DNA of 64,000 bases from Oscillospiraceae bacterium. Its GTDB lineage: Bacteria; Bacillota; Clostridia; UMGS1840. Position 1 is the stretch's first letter, and each line of letters starts with the position of its first letter. Where the stretch lies: contig SVKD01000012.1 of NCBI GenBank assembly GCA_015068645.1, positions 22,189 through 86,188 on the forward strand. Direction: 5' to 3'. A model generated the notes under the pieces. It was not told where the DNA came from and did no database searches. It saw only the letters and a program-made list of their open reading frames with translations. Shown one piece after another: positions 35,958 through 45,214 of this stretch. Both the position numbers and the translations under genes were made by a program.

Positions 35958-36455
35958 ATGCCGAAAGTTGCAGTCATTATGGGAAGCGATTCTGATTTTC
36001 CCCAGTTAAAAGGATGTATTAAAACCTTAAAAGATTACGGAGTGGACGTGGAAGTGAAAGTGATGTCTGCTCACAGAACTCCTGAAGATGCGGCACAGTT
36101 TTCCAAAAACGCCAAAGCGAACGGTTTTGAAGTGATTATTGCGGCTGCAGGAAAGGCGGCACATTTAGGTGGCGTTTTAGCAGCGTTTACCACCTTGCCT
36201 GTGATCGGTATTCCCATTAAGGCGTCTACCTTAGACGGCCTGGATGCACTGTTATCCATCGTGCAGATGCCAAAAGGTATCCCTGTGGCAACCGTAGCCA
36301 TTGACGGTGGCGACAATGCGGCAATTTTAGCACTGCAGATACTTTCCCTAAAGTATAAAGATATTGAAAGTAAATTAGAACAAATGAAAGAGAATATGGC
36401 AAACGAAGTTCGTGCCAAAGATAAAAAACTTCAGGACGAAGTGGCAAGTTTATAA
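35958..36455 (+). CDS. purE: N5-carboxyaminoimidazole ribonucleotide mutase
   Basis: 165 residues. [19 protein letters not shown] with the substrate-binding [14 protein letters not shown] and [24 protein letters not shown]. It moves the carboxylate from N5 to C4 in AIR carboxylation. Class I PurE normally needs PurK; no purK is in the window. The last 25 residues are a charged helix. AAAGGAAG upstream. Confidence 0.95.
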   Translation: MPKVAVIMGSDSDFPQLKGCIKTLKDYGVDVEVKVMSAHRTPEDAAQFSKNAKANGFEVIIAAAGKAAHLGGVLAAFTTLPVIGIPIKASTLDGLDALLSIVQMPKGIPVATVAIDGGDNAAILALQILSLKYKDIESKLEQMKENMANEVRAKDKKLQDEVASL

Positions 36456-36472
36456 GAAAGAGGGCAAAAACT

Positions 36473-37519
36473 ATGAATGAAGCATATAAACAGGCGGGCG
36501 TAGATATCCACGCAGGATACCGTTCCGTGGAACTGATTAAAGAAAGCGTAAAGAAAACTTTTACCAATGGCGTTATGACCGACATCGGCGGTTTTGGCGG
36601 TCTGTTTGAACTGTTTAAAACCGGTAACTACACCAATCCCGTTTTAGTATCCGGTACTGACGGTGTGGGCACCAAATTAAAAATTGCATTCTTAACCGGC
36701 AAACACGATACCGTTGGCCAGGACTGTGTTGCAATGTGTGTAAACGATATTGTTTGCTCCGGTGCAAAACCTCTGTTCTTCTTAGACTACTTAGCAGTTG
36801 GCAAAAACGTGCCTGAAAGAATCGCAGAAATCGTAAAAGGTGTCAGCGACGGCTGTATCTTAGGTGAATGTGCGTTAGTTGGCGGTGAAACTGCAGAAAT
36901 GCCCGGTTTCTATCCTGTGGACGAATACGATTTGGCAGGATTCTCCGTGGGCGTTGTGGATAAAGATAAAATTATCGACGGCTCCACCGTGGCAGAAGGC
37001 GACGTGTTAATCGGCGTGGCTTCCTCCGGGATTCATTCCAATGGTTACTCTCTGGTGAGAAAAGTGTTTGAATTAAACGGTCCCGAAGAAGAAGCGAAGA
37101 AAAATTTAGCCGCATATTATGATGAACTGGGTATGACCTTAGGCGAAGCTTTAATCATCCCCACCAAAATTTATGTAAAAACCGTGCTGGCTGTGTTAGC
37201 TCAGTACAAAGTGAAAGCAATTTCTCATATCACCGGCGGCGGTTTCTATGAAAACATTCCGAGAATGTTACCCAAAGGTACCGAAGCGGTCATTAAAAAA
37301 GATTCCTTCCCGGTGCTACCCATCTTTAAACTGTTGCAGGCAAAAGGCGGTATTTCGGAAGAAAATATGTATAACACCTATAATATGGGTATCGGTCTTT
37401 GCATGGCTGTGAACAAAGGCGATGCAGACGGCGTGGTAAAAATCATCGAATCCTTAGGGGAAAAAGCATATATTTTAGGTACCGTAGAAAACGGTGACGC
37501 AGGAGTGAAACTGATCTAA
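36473..37519 (+). CDS. purM: Phosphoribosylformylglycinamidine cyclo-ligase
   Basis: 348 residues. [34 protein letters not shown] (ATP site), [26 protein letters not shown] and [17 protein letters not shown]. It closes the imidazole ring to give AIR. AAAGAGGG upstream. Stop and purN start overlap in TAATG. Confidence 0.97.
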   Translation: MNEAYKQAGVDIHAGYRSVELIKESVKKTFTNGVMTDIGGFGGLFELFKTGNYTNPVLVSGTDGVGTKLKIAFLTGKHDTVGQDCVAMCVNDIVCSGAKPLFFLDYLAVGKNVPERIAEIVKGVSDGCILGECALVGGETAEMPGFYPVDEYDLAGFSVGVVDKDKIIDGSTVAEGDVLIGVASSGIHSNGYSLVRKVFELNGPEEEAKKNLAAYYDELGMTLGEALIIPTKIYVKTVLAVLAQYKVKAISHITGGGFYENIPRMLPKGTEAVIKKDSFPVLPIFKLLQAKGGISEENMYNTYNMGIGLCMAVNKGDADGVVKIIESLGEKAYILGTVENGDAGVKLI

Positions 37520-38106
37520 TGAAAAAGATTGTTGTGTTAGTGTCCGGCGGCGGTACCAACCTGCAGGCATTGATTGATGCCAAGGATGTGATTGTGTCGG
37601 GTGAAATTACCAAAGTAATTTCCTCCAAACCGGATGTGTATGCATTGGAACGTGCCAAAAACGCAGGGATTCCCGGTGTGGTAGTGGCAAGAAAAAGCTT
37701 TCCCGATAACGAAAGCTATCAGAAAGCGCTCCTTGCCGAATTAAAAGCGGAAAATCCCGATTTAATCGTGTTGGCAGGATTTTTATCCATTATCGGAGAA
37801 GAAATTATCAAAGAATTTCCCGAAAAAATCATCAACGTGCATCCGTCCCTCATTCCGTCTTTTTGCGGAGACGGTTTCTACGGACTGAAAGTTCACGAAG
37901 CGGCTTTAAAAAAAGGAGTAAAAGTGACCGGTGCAACGGTGCATTTTGTCAACGAAATTACCGACGGTGGCAGAATCATTTTGCAACAGCCCGTGATGGT
38001 AGAGGATGGTGACACTCCCGAAGTGTTGCAAAAAAGAGTAATGGAGCAGGCAGAATGGAAGATTCTACCCCAAGCCTGTGAATTGGTTTTAAGTGGCAGA
38101 GTATAG
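37519..38106 (+). CDS. purN: Phosphoribosylglycinamide formyltransferase
   Basis: 195 residues. [30 protein letters not shown], the catalytic NVHPSLIPSFCGDGFYG, and GATVHFVNEITDGGRIILQ. It transfers formyl from 10-formyl-THF to GAR. It shares one base with the purM stop and is translationally coupled. Confidence 0.96.
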   Translation: MKKIVVLVSGGGTNLQALIDAKDVIVSGEITKVISSKPDVYALERAKNAGIPGVVVARKSFPDNESYQKALLAELKAENPDLIVLAGFLSIIGEEIIKEFPEKIINVHPSLIPSFCGDGFYGLKVHEAALKKGVKVTGATVHFVNEITDGGRIILQQPVMVEDGDTPEVLQKRVMEQAEWKILPQACELVLSGRV

Positions 38107-38125
38107 GAAAGGAACAACATAGACT

Positions 38126-38830
38126 ATGAATCAGATTGCAGAATTACTGAATACAAATTCTTATCCCGGCAGAGGCATCATCGTTGGAAAATCCAAAGAC
38201 GGTGAACATGCCGTAACCGCATATTTTATTATGGGAAGAAGCGAAAACAGTCGTAACCGTGTGTTTGTGACGGAAGGAGAAGGCATCCGCACCGAAGCGT
38301 TTGACCCCTCCAAATTAAGCGATCCCTCTTTAATTATTTATGCACCTGTTCGTGTACTGGGGGATAAAACCGTGGTGACCAACGGTGACCAGACCGACAC
38401 CGTGTATGACTTCTTAAAAGATGGCAAAACCTTCGAAGAAGCACTTCGTACCCGTGAGTTTGAACCCGATGCTCCAAACTACACTCCCCGTATTTCTGCA
38501 GAACTGACCGTAAATAGCGGATTTTCCTATAAAATGTCTATTTTAAAAAGTGCAATGGGCAACGGCGAATCCTGCCAGAGATTCTTCTATGAATATTCTC
38601 AGCCCGTAGCGGGTGAAGGCCATTTCATCCATACCTACAAATGTGACGGTAATCCCATCCCTTCTTTCTATGGGGAACCCGAACTGGTGGAAATTAACGA
38701 AGATATTGACGCTTTTACCAACACCTTATGGACAAACTTAAATGAAGACAACAAGGTTTCCTTGTTTGTAAGATACATTTCTTTAAAAGACGGTTCTTAT
38801 GAGACCAGAATCATCAACAAAAACAAATAA
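38126..38830 (+). CDS. purO: IMP cyclohydrolase, PurO-type
   Basis: 234 residues. YPGRGIIVGKSKDGEHAVTAYFIMGRSENSRNRVF, YAPVRVLGDKTVVTNGDQTDTVYDFL and PNYTPRISAELTV belong to the PurO/IMP cyclohydrolase family first known in archaea. It closes FAICAR to IMP, the last step of purine synthesis. It lies between purN and a stand-alone AICAR formyltransferase, which together replace bifunctional PurH. GAAAGGAAC upstream. Confidence 0.85.
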   Translation: MNQIAELLNTNSYPGRGIIVGKSKDGEHAVTAYFIMGRSENSRNRVFVTEGEGIRTEAFDPSKLSDPSLIIYAPVRVLGDKTVVTNGDQTDTVYDFLKDGKTFEEALRTREFEPDAPNYTPRISAELTVNSGFSYKMSILKSAMGNGESCQRFFYEYSQPVAGEGHFIHTYKCDGNPIPSFYGEPELVEINEDIDAFTNTLWTNLNEDNKVSLFVRYISLKDGSYETRIINKNK

Positions 38831-38859
38831 CAACGAAAAAAAGGAAAGGAACCGAAACG

Positions 38860-40032
38860 ATGAAAGAATTAGAATTAAAATACGGTTGTAACCCCAATCA
38901 AAAACCCTCCAGAATTTTTACCGAGGAATATGATTTGCCCATTACCATTTTAAACGGCAGACCCGGTTACATTAACTTTTTGGATGCCTTTAACAGCTGG
39001 CAGCTGGTAAAAGAATTAAAAGAAGCTACCGGTCTTCCCGCAGCAGCATCTTTTAAACACGTTAGCCCTGCAGGTGCAGCAGTTGGGTTACCCCTTTCCG
39101 ATTTAGAAAAGAAAATCAACTTTGTGGAAGAATTTGAGCTTTCTCCTATGGCTTGCGCATATGCAAGAGCAAGAGGTGCAGACAGAATGTCTTCCTACGG
39201 TGATTTTATCGCTTTATCTGATACCTGTGACAAAGAAACTGCGGCAATCATTGCCAAAGAAGTGTCTGACGGTATCATCGCGCCCGACTATACTCCCGAG
39301 GCGCTGGAAATCTTAAAATCCAAAAGAAAAGGCGGCTACACCGTTATCCAGATTGACAAAGATTTCACTCCCAAGCCCATTGAACGTCGTGATGTATTCG
39401 GTATCACCTTTGAGCAGGGAAGAAACGAACTGAAAATTGACGAAAATATGTTAACCAATTTTGTGACTGATGCAAAATCTTTCCCTGAAAGTGCAAAAAT
39501 TGACTTGATTATTGCGTTAATTACCTTAAAGTATACCCAGTCCAACTCCGTTTGCTATGCAAAGGGCGGACAGGTGATCGGCGTTGGCGCAGGTCAGCAG
39601 TCCAGAATTCACTGTACCAGACTGGCAGGTAACAAAGCAGACGTTTGGTATTTAAGACAGCACGAAAAAGTGTTGAACTTAAAATTCAAACCCGATATCC
39701 GTCGTCCCGACAGAGACAACACCATCGACGTGTATATTTCCGACGAATATATGGACGTGTTGGAAGATGGTGTTTGGGAACAGTTTTTCACTGAAAAACC
39801 GCCTGTGTTAACCCGTGAAGAACGCTTAGAATGGCTGAAAACCCAGTCCGGTGTGTCTGTTGGTTCCGATGCATTCTTCCCCTTTGGCGATAACATTGAA
39901 CGTGCCAGAAAGAGCGGGGTAGAGTTTATTGCTCAGCCCGGCGGTTCCATCCGTGATGACCATGTTATCGACACCTGTAACAAATACGGTATTGCTATGG
40001 TATTCACCGGCAACCGTTTATTCCATCACTAA
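38860..40032 (+). CDS. purH: AICAR formyltransferase without the IMP cyclohydrolase domain
   Basis: 390 residues. It corresponds to the C-terminal AICARFT part of PurH: LKYGCNPNQKPSR, FKHVSPAGAAVGLPL (catalytic Lys-His), YTQSNSVCYAKGGQVIGVGAGQQSRIHC and the closing PGGSIRDDHVIDTCNKYGIAMVFTGNRLFHH. The N-terminal MGS-like cyclohydrolase domain of normal PurH (about 200 residues) is absent. AAAGGAAAGG upstream of the ATG. PurO just before it supplies the missing step. Confidence 0.92.
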   Translation: MKELELKYGCNPNQKPSRIFTEEYDLPITILNGRPGYINFLDAFNSWQLVKELKEATGLPAAASFKHVSPAGAAVGLPLSDLEKKINFVEEFELSPMACAYARARGADRMSSYGDFIALSDTCDKETAAIIAKEVSDGIIAPDYTPEALEILKSKRKGGYTVIQIDKDFTPKPIERRDVFGITFEQGRNELKIDENMLTNFVTDAKSFPESAKIDLIIALITLKYTQSNSVCYAKGGQVIGVGAGQQSRIHCTRLAGNKADVWYLRQHEKVLNLKFKPDIRRPDRDNTIDVYISDEYMDVLEDGVWEQFFTEKPPVLTREERLEWLKTQSGVSVGSDAFFPFGDNIERARKSGVEFIAQPGGSIRDDHVIDTCNKYGIAMVFTGNRLFHH

Positions 40033-40044
40033 AATAAGAAAACA

Positions 40045-40081
40045 ATAGGGAATTTTTATCGAAAATTCCCTATTTCCTTTT
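40045..40081 (+). terminator. Possible partial terminator between purH and purD
   Basis: ATAGGGAATTTT and AAAATTCCCTAT form a perfect 12-pair stem, then TTCCTTTT. The T-tract is interrupted, so it may reduce rather than stop reading into purD. Confidence 0.6.
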
Positions 40082-40108
40082 GATTAACGGATAGGAGAAT
40101 GAAAGACA

Positions 40109-41395
40109 ATGAGTGAAAAAAATAAAAAAATCTTAGTTGTTGGCGGTGGCGGAAGAGAACACGCCATTATCAAATGCTTAAAACGGGATAACCCCGACCT
40201 TAATATCTATTGTGCACCCGGAAACGGCGGTATCTCTCAGTTGGCAACCTTAGTGCCCATCAAGGCAACCGAAATTGAAAAGCTGGTATCTTATGCCAAA
40301 GAAGAAGCTTTCGATATGGTTATGGTTGCTCCCGATGACCCGTTGGTATTAGGCTTGGTGGACGAGTTAGAAGCCGCAGGAATCCGTGCTTTCGGTCCCC
40401 GCAAAAATGCAGCGATTGTGGAAGGAAGCAAAGCCTTCTCCAAAGAGCTGATGAAAAAATACAATATCCCCACCGCGAAATATGAAACCTTTACCGATGC
40501 AGATTCTGCTATCTCTTACTTAAAAGCAGAAAACACCTATCCTGCTGTTATTAAAGCAGACGGTTTAGCATTAGGTAAAGGGGTTATCATTGCCCAGAAC
40601 GAAGAAGAAGCGGTAGCTGCTATTAATGAAATGATGGTGGATAAAGTGTTCGGAAATTCCGGCTCCACCGTGGTAATTGAAGAATTCTTAACCGGTCCCG
40701 AAATTTCCGTGTTGGCGTTTACCGACGGCAAAACCGTGGTGCCCATGGTATCCGCTCAGGACCACAAACGTGCCTACGATAACGACGAAGGCTTAAATAC
40801 CGGCGGTATGGGCACTTTCTCTCCCAGCCGTGTGTATAACAAAGACTTAGAAGAAGAATGTATGAAAAACATCTTCCTGCCCACCATTAATGGCCTCCGA
40901 GCAGAAGGAAGACCTTTTAAAGGGGTTATCTATTTTGGCTTAATGGCAACCAAAAACGGGGTAAAAGTCATTGAATACAATGCCCGTTTCGGTGACCCGG
41001 AAACCCAGGTGGTTCTTCCCAGATTAAAAACCAATTTACTCACCATCTTTGATGCTATTATTGATGAAAAATTAGACGAAATCAACATTGAATGGTATGA
41101 TAACGCTTGTGTATGTGTAATTATGGCATCCGGAGGATACCCCAAAGCATACAAAACCGGCTACGAAATCACCGGTATGGAAAAAGCGGAAGAAAAAGAC
41201 AATATTTTTATTTATCACGCAGGCACCAAAGCCCAAGACGGCAAATTCTTAACAGCAGGCGGCCGTGTGATTGGTGTTACCGCAACCGGCTCCAATTTGG
41301 ATGATGCGATCCGTGAAGCATACGATGCCGTAGCGAAAATTTCTTTTACCGATGCACATTATCGAAAAGATATCGGTATCAAAAAGTACGACTAA
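40109..41395 (+). CDS. purD: Phosphoribosylamine-glycine ligase
   Basis: 428 residues. KILVVGGGGREHAII, then ATP-grasp parts AVIKADGLALGKGVIIA, EEFLTGPEISVLAFTDG, GGMGTFSPS and EYNARFGDPETQVVLPRL. It makes GAR from phosphoribosylamine and glycine. ATG after GGAGAATG. The stop is 12 bases from the next gene. Confidence 0.97.
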   Translation: MSEKNKKILVVGGGGREHAIIKCLKRDNPDLNIYCAPGNGGISQLATLVPIKATEIEKLVSYAKEEAFDMVMVAPDDPLVLGLVDELEAAGIRAFGPRKNAAIVEGSKAFSKELMKKYNIPTAKYETFTDADSAISYLKAENTYPAVIKADGLALGKGVIIAQNEEEAVAAINEMMVDKVFGNSGSTVVIEEFLTGPEISVLAFTDGKTVVPMVSAQDHKRAYDNDEGLNTGGMGTFSPSRVYNKDLEEECMKNIFLPTINGLRAEGRPFKGVIYFGLMATKNGVKVIEYNARFGDPETQVVLPRLKTNLLTIFDAIIDEKLDEINIEWYDNACVCVIMASGGYPKAYKTGYEITGMEKAEEKDNIFIYHAGTKAQDGKFLTAGGRVIGVTATGSNLDDAIREAYDAVAKISFTDAHYRKDIGIKKYD

Positions 41396-41407
41396 GAGGC
41401 GATTTTT

Positions 41408-42532
41408 TTGAATAAACAAACCATACAAAAATTAAAATTATTTGGCAGCGGAATCCTTTCTCGTTGGGAAGAAAACAAAGATTTGTTTTTAGAAGTGAGC
41501 GGGGCTTATAAATCAGGCGCCGTAACCTATCCCTTTGTTGTGGCATACGATGGAGAAACCTATTGTTTAACATTCCAGAAAGAGAAAAACAAAGGTGCTT
41601 TTTCGGATTTGTTTGGCAGTCTTTTGGAAACTGCCAACTTATATGACGAGCTGGAGCTTATCTATGCTGACCGCACAGGGAGACTCATTCTTCGTGCCGA
41701 TGCCAAAAATGTAACCACCAAAAGCGACAACAAGGTGGTTGAGGTAGCAAAGAACGAAGAAAAGCATCTCATTTCTCCCAAAGCGGCAAACAAGCTGTTA
41801 AGTGTGTTGGATTTTGTGACCGAGCAGGGAAAATTAAAAAATACCCACGTGAGAAAGTTCACCCAGGCGGAGCATTTCATTGAGCTTTTGGTTCCTTATA
41901 TCCAAAAATTACCCACCGACCGTGAAATCATGGTGTATGATCTGGCTTGCGGAAAATCTTATCTGTCCTTCTTTTTAAATTTCTATCTTTGTGATGTGTT
42001 AAAAAGAAGATGTCGCATCATCGGGGTGGATATCAGAGAAGACGTGGTGGAGGCATCCAAAAAAATCCGTGACGAATTAAAATACTATAATATGGATTTT
42101 TACTGTGCCGACATTTTAGAATTTGAGCCACCTACCCGAATTGATTTGGCTATTTCTTTGCACGCTTGTGATGTGGCAACCGATTTTGCCATTGCGGCTG
42201 CTGTGAATAATGGGGCGCAAGTTTGTGCCATCGCACCTTGTTGCCACAAGGAATTCTTGTCCACCATCGGTAACGATGAAATGCCTTATTTATTTGAAAA
42301 CGGCATTTTTAAAAAGCGTTTTTCCGATTTACTAACCGACATCTACAGAGTGAAAACTTTGGAAGAATACGGTTACAATGTGATGGCAACCGAGTTTGTG
42401 TCTCCGTTGGAAACGCCAAAGAATCTTTTGATTTTAGCGGAAAAAACCAACAATGTTTCTAAAACAGAAGCGACCGGAAAAATCAAAAAAGCATTCGGCG
42501 TTGATCCCATTTTAGAAAAACTTATTTTTTAG
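41408..42532 (+). CDS. Class I SAM-dependent methyltransferase (Methyltransf_32-like)
   Basis: 374 residues, TTG start with AGAGGCG upstream. N-terminal 140 residues of unknown fold, then a Rossmann methyltransferase: motif I VYDLACGKSYLSFFL, acidic loop GVDIRED, DFYCADILEF, SLHACDVATDFAI and CAIAPCCHKEF. The last three resemble the rRNA/tRNA-type Methyltransf_32 family, but the substrate is unknown. It directly follows purD and probably shares its transcript. Purine synthesis and a methyltransferase have no obvious link. Confidence 0.75.
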   Translation: MNKQTIQKLKLFGSGILSRWEENKDLFLEVSGAYKSGAVTYPFVVAYDGETYCLTFQKEKNKGAFSDLFGSLLETANLYDELELIYADRTGRLILRADAKNVTTKSDNKVVEVAKNEEKHLISPKAANKLLSVLDFVTEQGKLKNTHVRKFTQAEHFIELLVPYIQKLPTDREIMVYDLACGKSYLSFFLNFYLCDVLKRRCRIIGVDIREDVVEASKKIRDELKYYNMDFYCADILEFEPPTRIDLAISLHACDVATDFAIAAAVNNGAQVCAIAPCCHKEFLSTIGNDEMPYLFENGIFKKRFSDLLTDIYRVKTLEEYGYNVMATEFVSPLETPKNLLILAEKTNNVSKTEATGKIKKAFGVDPILEKLIF

Positions 42533-42546
42533 CGAGGCGAATCCCT

Positions 42547-43335
42547 ATGAAAATCATTGACTGTCATTGTCATATTTATCCCCAGAAAATTGCCGATAAG
42601 GCAGTAAAAGCCATTGGCGATTTTTACGATATCCATATGAATTGCCAAGGTACCTGTGAAGATTTACTGTCTGAGTGGAAGCAATACGGTGTGGATAAAA
42701 TGCTCATTCATTCCACCGCAACCCGTCCCGATCAGGTGGCTGCCATTAACCAGTTTTTGTTGGGTGAATTATCAAAAAACACTGATTTTATCGGGTTCGG
42801 AACTTTGCACCCTGATTACGAGGATAATGAAGGGGAAATTGAAAAGCTGGTTGCAAGCGGAGTAAAAGGCATCAAATTTCATCCCGATTTTGGAAAAATT
42901 GATATCTTATCTCCCCAGATGTATCACATTTATGAAATGATGTCGGGAAAATTAGCCATTATGTTTCACGTGGGAGACTACCGTTACGATTTTTCCCATC
43001 CCACCAAGATTAAGCAGATTTTGCGGGATTTTCCCAACCTTACGGTAATCGGTGCTCACTTAGGTGGTTATTCCACCTGGGAGGATTCCATGGATATTTT
43101 ATGCGGAGACAACATTTATTTTGATACTTCCTCCACCTTGGAATTTATCTCTCCCGAGTTGGCTGTGAAAATTCTAAAAAAACATGATATGGACAAAATT
43201 TTGTTCGGTACCGATTATCCTATGTGGCATATCAAAAAGGAAATTGAAAATATTGAAAGATTACCCTTATCTGATGACGAAAAGGAAAAGATTTTCTATC
43301 AGAACGCGGAAAAACTGTTAGGAATAACCAAATAA
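42547..43335 (+). CDS. Amidohydrolase-2 family metal-dependent hydrolase
   Basis: 262 residues. MKIIDCHCHIYPQ with the HxH metal motif, GVKGIKFHPDFG, HVGDYRYDF, VIGAHLGGYSTWEDSMDIL, YFDTSST and the final metal Asp in ILFGTDYPMWH: the TIM-barrel amidohydrolase-2 (PF04909) family. Substrates range from decarboxylation to lactone hydrolysis, and nothing here tells which. AGCGAGGCG is a weak ribosome site. Last gene of the purine transcript, ended by a terminator. Confidence 0.8.
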   Translation: MKIIDCHCHIYPQKIADKAVKAIGDFYDIHMNCQGTCEDLLSEWKQYGVDKMLIHSTATRPDQVAAINQFLLGELSKNTDFIGFGTLHPDYEDNEGEIEKLVASGVKGIKFHPDFGKIDILSPQMYHIYEMMSGKLAIMFHVGDYRYDFSHPTKIKQILRDFPNLTVIGAHLGGYSTWEDSMDILCGDNIYFDTSSTLEFISPELAVKILKKHDMDKILFGTDYPMWHIKKEIENIERLPLSDDEKEKIFYQNAEKLLGITK

Positions 43336-43341
43336 TATGAT

Positions 43342-43377
43342 AAAAAACGGCAGACATGTTGTCTGCCGTTTTTTTGT
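43342..43377 (+). terminator. Terminator after the amidohydrolase gene
   Basis: AAAAAACGGCAGAC ATGTT GTCTGCCGTTTTTTTG: strong stem and T-tract. Confidence 0.93.
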
Positions 43378-43390
43378 ATGGAAAAAAAGA

Positions 43391-43419
43391 TTGATTTTTA
43401 TAAAAAAACGTGGTATACT
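43391..43419 (+). promoter_or_regulatory. Promoter of the small membrane protein pair
   Basis: TTGATT (43391-43396), 17-base spacer, TATACT (43414-43419) with TGG before it. Confidence 0.7.
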
Positions 43420-43455
43420 GTAAATATCACAATAATAATTTCAAAACGAGATTTT

Positions 43456-43484
43456 TAGATATTTTTACGAATATCTTTTTTTTG
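43456..43484 (+). other. Terminator-like hairpin in the leader
   Basis: AGATATT TTTACG AATATCT followed by eight Ts lies between promoter and gene. The stem is AT-only, so it is weak. It could be an attenuator, but I see no competing fold. Confidence 0.4.
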
Positions 43485-43563
43485 CGTGAGTCTTTAGAAA
43501 GGAGTTTTTTATTTTATACACCACAAAAAATATTAGGGAAAACTTATCATAGGAGGTAATAAA

Positions 43564-44136
43564 ATGAAACAAGAAACAACGTACATATTGAAACAATTAA
43601 AAAAAGAGGGAACTCAAAACAAAAAAATCAACCAGACTCTTGCAGTGCTTGCTGTAGTATCATTGGTTGTAATGATGGTGGGGCTTATTCCGAATCTTCA
43701 GCCACTGATGGTGGTTGGACTTTTTGTGTTTTCCGTTCTTTGGTTTGTGCTTATATTTCGTGGACTTTTTGCGTTGGAACGAAAAAGTTGCTTGAAAAAA
43801 TCATTACAAACGATGGAAGCAACCGGTTCCATCCGATATGTGGATGAAATTGTTAAGAAACAGTATAAATCCACAGGGAAAGAATATTTGTCCAAGCATC
43901 TTTATTATATTCCGGGCGTTTTTGTGATGGCATATCAGGATATGTTAGATATCAGACGGGTCAATAATGAATATTATTTTGTATCAGTAGACGGTCGTCA
44001 GCATCGCGTTAACGCAACAAAAGCAAAAAAAGAAACCATTAAAATGATTATCAATAGTTTTCCGATTACCAGCGGAGCACCATATCGGGAATACAAAGAT
44101 AAAATTGAACAATTTAAAAAGGAGCATTGCAAATGA
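43564..44136 (+). CDS. Membrane protein of unknown function
   Basis: 190 residues, not recognised. A charged N-terminal helix (MKQETTYILKQLKKEG) precedes two membrane segments (LAVLAVVSLVVMMVGLI, about 27-45, and LMVVGLFVFSVLWFVLIF, about 49-67). A cytoplasmic-looking domain of about 115 residues follows with DIRRVNNEYYFVSVDGRQHRV. AGGAGG before the ATG. The next small gene overlaps its stop (ATGA), so the two are co-translated. Confidence 0.65.
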   Translation: MKQETTYILKQLKKEGTQNKKINQTLAVLAVVSLVVMMVGLIPNLQPLMVVGLFVFSVLWFVLIFRGLFALERKSCLKKSLQTMEATGSIRYVDEIVKKQYKSTGKEYLSKHLYYIPGVFVMAYQDMLDIRRVNNEYYFVSVDGRQHRVNATKAKKETIKMIINSFPITSGAPYREYKDKIEQFKKEHCK

Positions 44137-44327
44137 AAAAATTTTGGAGCTATTTGATTACCGTTATCGTGTTTAGCGGGATTTATCTATTGGTAGGATT
44201 CTTTGTGAACCCTAATTGCAGCAGCTGCGGCGATAAAATCTGGGGAGACAGATATCGCGTGGAAGACACTTCCGAGATCCTTTGTGAATCCTGCGGCAGG
44301 TCGCCATTCTATACTCCGGCACACTAA
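44133..44327 (+). CDS. Small membrane protein with a zinc-ribbon-like tail
   Basis: 64 residues. One membrane segment (FWSYLITVIVFSGIYLLVGFFV) and then two CxxC pairs (CSSCGDKIWG ... CESCG) that look like a treble-clef or rubredoxin-like zinc knuckle. AAAGGAGC upstream of the ATG at 44133, which overlaps the preceding stop. Function unknown. Confidence 0.65.
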   Translation: MKKFWSYLITVIVFSGIYLLVGFFVNPNCSSCGDKIWGDRYRVEDTSEILCESCGRSPFYTPAH

Positions 44328-44397
44328 ACAACTTGCATTTGCAAGATATTTATAGAAGAAAAATCGAATGAAAAATTTTGAGACAAGATAGTACTTA

Positions 44398-44440
44398 CTA
44401 AAAAAGTGCAGTAACAATTGTTACTGCACTTTCATTTTTT
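44398..44440. terminator. Bidirectional terminator
   Basis: AAAAAGTGCAGTAACAATTGTTACTGCACTTTCATTTTT: a perfect palindrome of 12 pairs that serves both the membrane protein pair (+) and divIC (-). Confidence 0.85.
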
Positions 44441-44449
44441 ATAAAAACT

Positions 44450-44731
44450 TTATCGGCTGTTGCCGTCTACAAAGAGGATTTCGCCTTCTTTTAAGTAGTT
44501 TAGGCTTCCTCTTGCAATGGATTCGATGGTCTTCTGACTGCTTGCTTTTTCGTCCAGACGGTTTAACTCTTCCTGCTTCGCCAGCTCGTATTCAATTTTT
44601 TGCTGATAGTTCGCTTCATCTTTTCTTAATGCTTCATAATCCTGATAAGATTTTATATGCAGAAAAGAAAAATAAGCCACCAGCGCAACCAAACCGTATA
44701 TCCACAGGTGCTTCTGTTTGAAAAACTTCAC
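44450..44731 (-). CDS. divIC: DivIC/FtsB-family septum protein
   Basis: 93 residues. One membrane helix (LWIYGLVALVAYFSFLHI), a coiled coil (YEALRKDEANYQQKIEYELAKQEEL) and the conserved end ESIARGSLNYLKEGEILF, typical of the DivIC/FtsB family, which joins FtsL and DivIB/FtsQ in the divisome. Position after yabP and yabQ is the usual one in spore-formers. Confidence 0.85.
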   Translation of the reverse strand: MKFFKQKHLWIYGLVALVAYFSFLHIKSYQDYEALRKDEANYQQKIEYELAKQEELNRLDEKASSQKTIESIARGSLNYLKEGEILFVDGNSR

Positions 44732-44735
44732 AGTC

Positions 44736-45191
44736 TCAAATCCTTTTCATCAATTTCAAATTGTGTTTCAGTTTGCGCATCCCTTTCAAAAAATTTCGTT
44801 TTCCGATGCGGAATAAACGAAAAAATGGAGAGGATAGAAACAAAACACCATTTTTAATCATTATAGCAAAGAATTTTAAGATTGTAAAGGGAATTTTCAA
44901 AAAAAACAGGAAAAAATTCGCGGTTTTTTCAGAAAGTTTGACAAAATATCCGGAGAACACAGAAAAATAGCAACAAAAGCCGGCAGCGGTCCCGAAAAAC
45001 TCGTAAAACCGAAATTTTCGGTCTCCCATCAAAAGGAATAATTGGACGCAAATTGCAAGGGCAAATACCCAAAACATTAAATCAAAGAGGATATCTCCTG
45101 CCGTTTTTTTGATTTTATGGCGAAAGGCTTTGAAGAGTTCATAGCACATTCCCAAAGAAAAGCCTGCCAGAATATCAATCATCAGTATCAC
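44736..45191 (-). CDS. yabQ: Spore cortex biosynthesis protein YabQ
   Basis: 151 residues. N-terminal membrane helices with the YabQ pattern (DILAGFSLGMCYELFKAFRHK, ILFDLMFWVFALAICVQLF, FYEFFGTAAGFCCYF), then a basic C-terminal tail. In B. subtilis YabQ is a mother-cell membrane protein required for cortex formation. The gene lies between yabP and divIC. Confidence 0.85.
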   Translation of the reverse strand: MILMIDILAGFSLGMCYELFKAFRHKIKKTAGDILFDLMFWVFALAICVQLFLLMGDRKFRFYEFFGTAAGFCCYFSVFSGYFVKLSEKTANFFLFFLKIPFTILKFFAIMIKNGVLFLSSPFFRLFRIGKRNFLKGMRKLKHNLKLMKRI

Positions 45192-45214
45192 AAGCTGAGC
45201 TCCTTACTGAAAAT

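Noticed and set aside
38860..40032. Truncated or broken purH
   Set aside because: The transformylase domain is complete with its own start, and PurO next to it covers the missing reaction, so it is a natural split, not damage.
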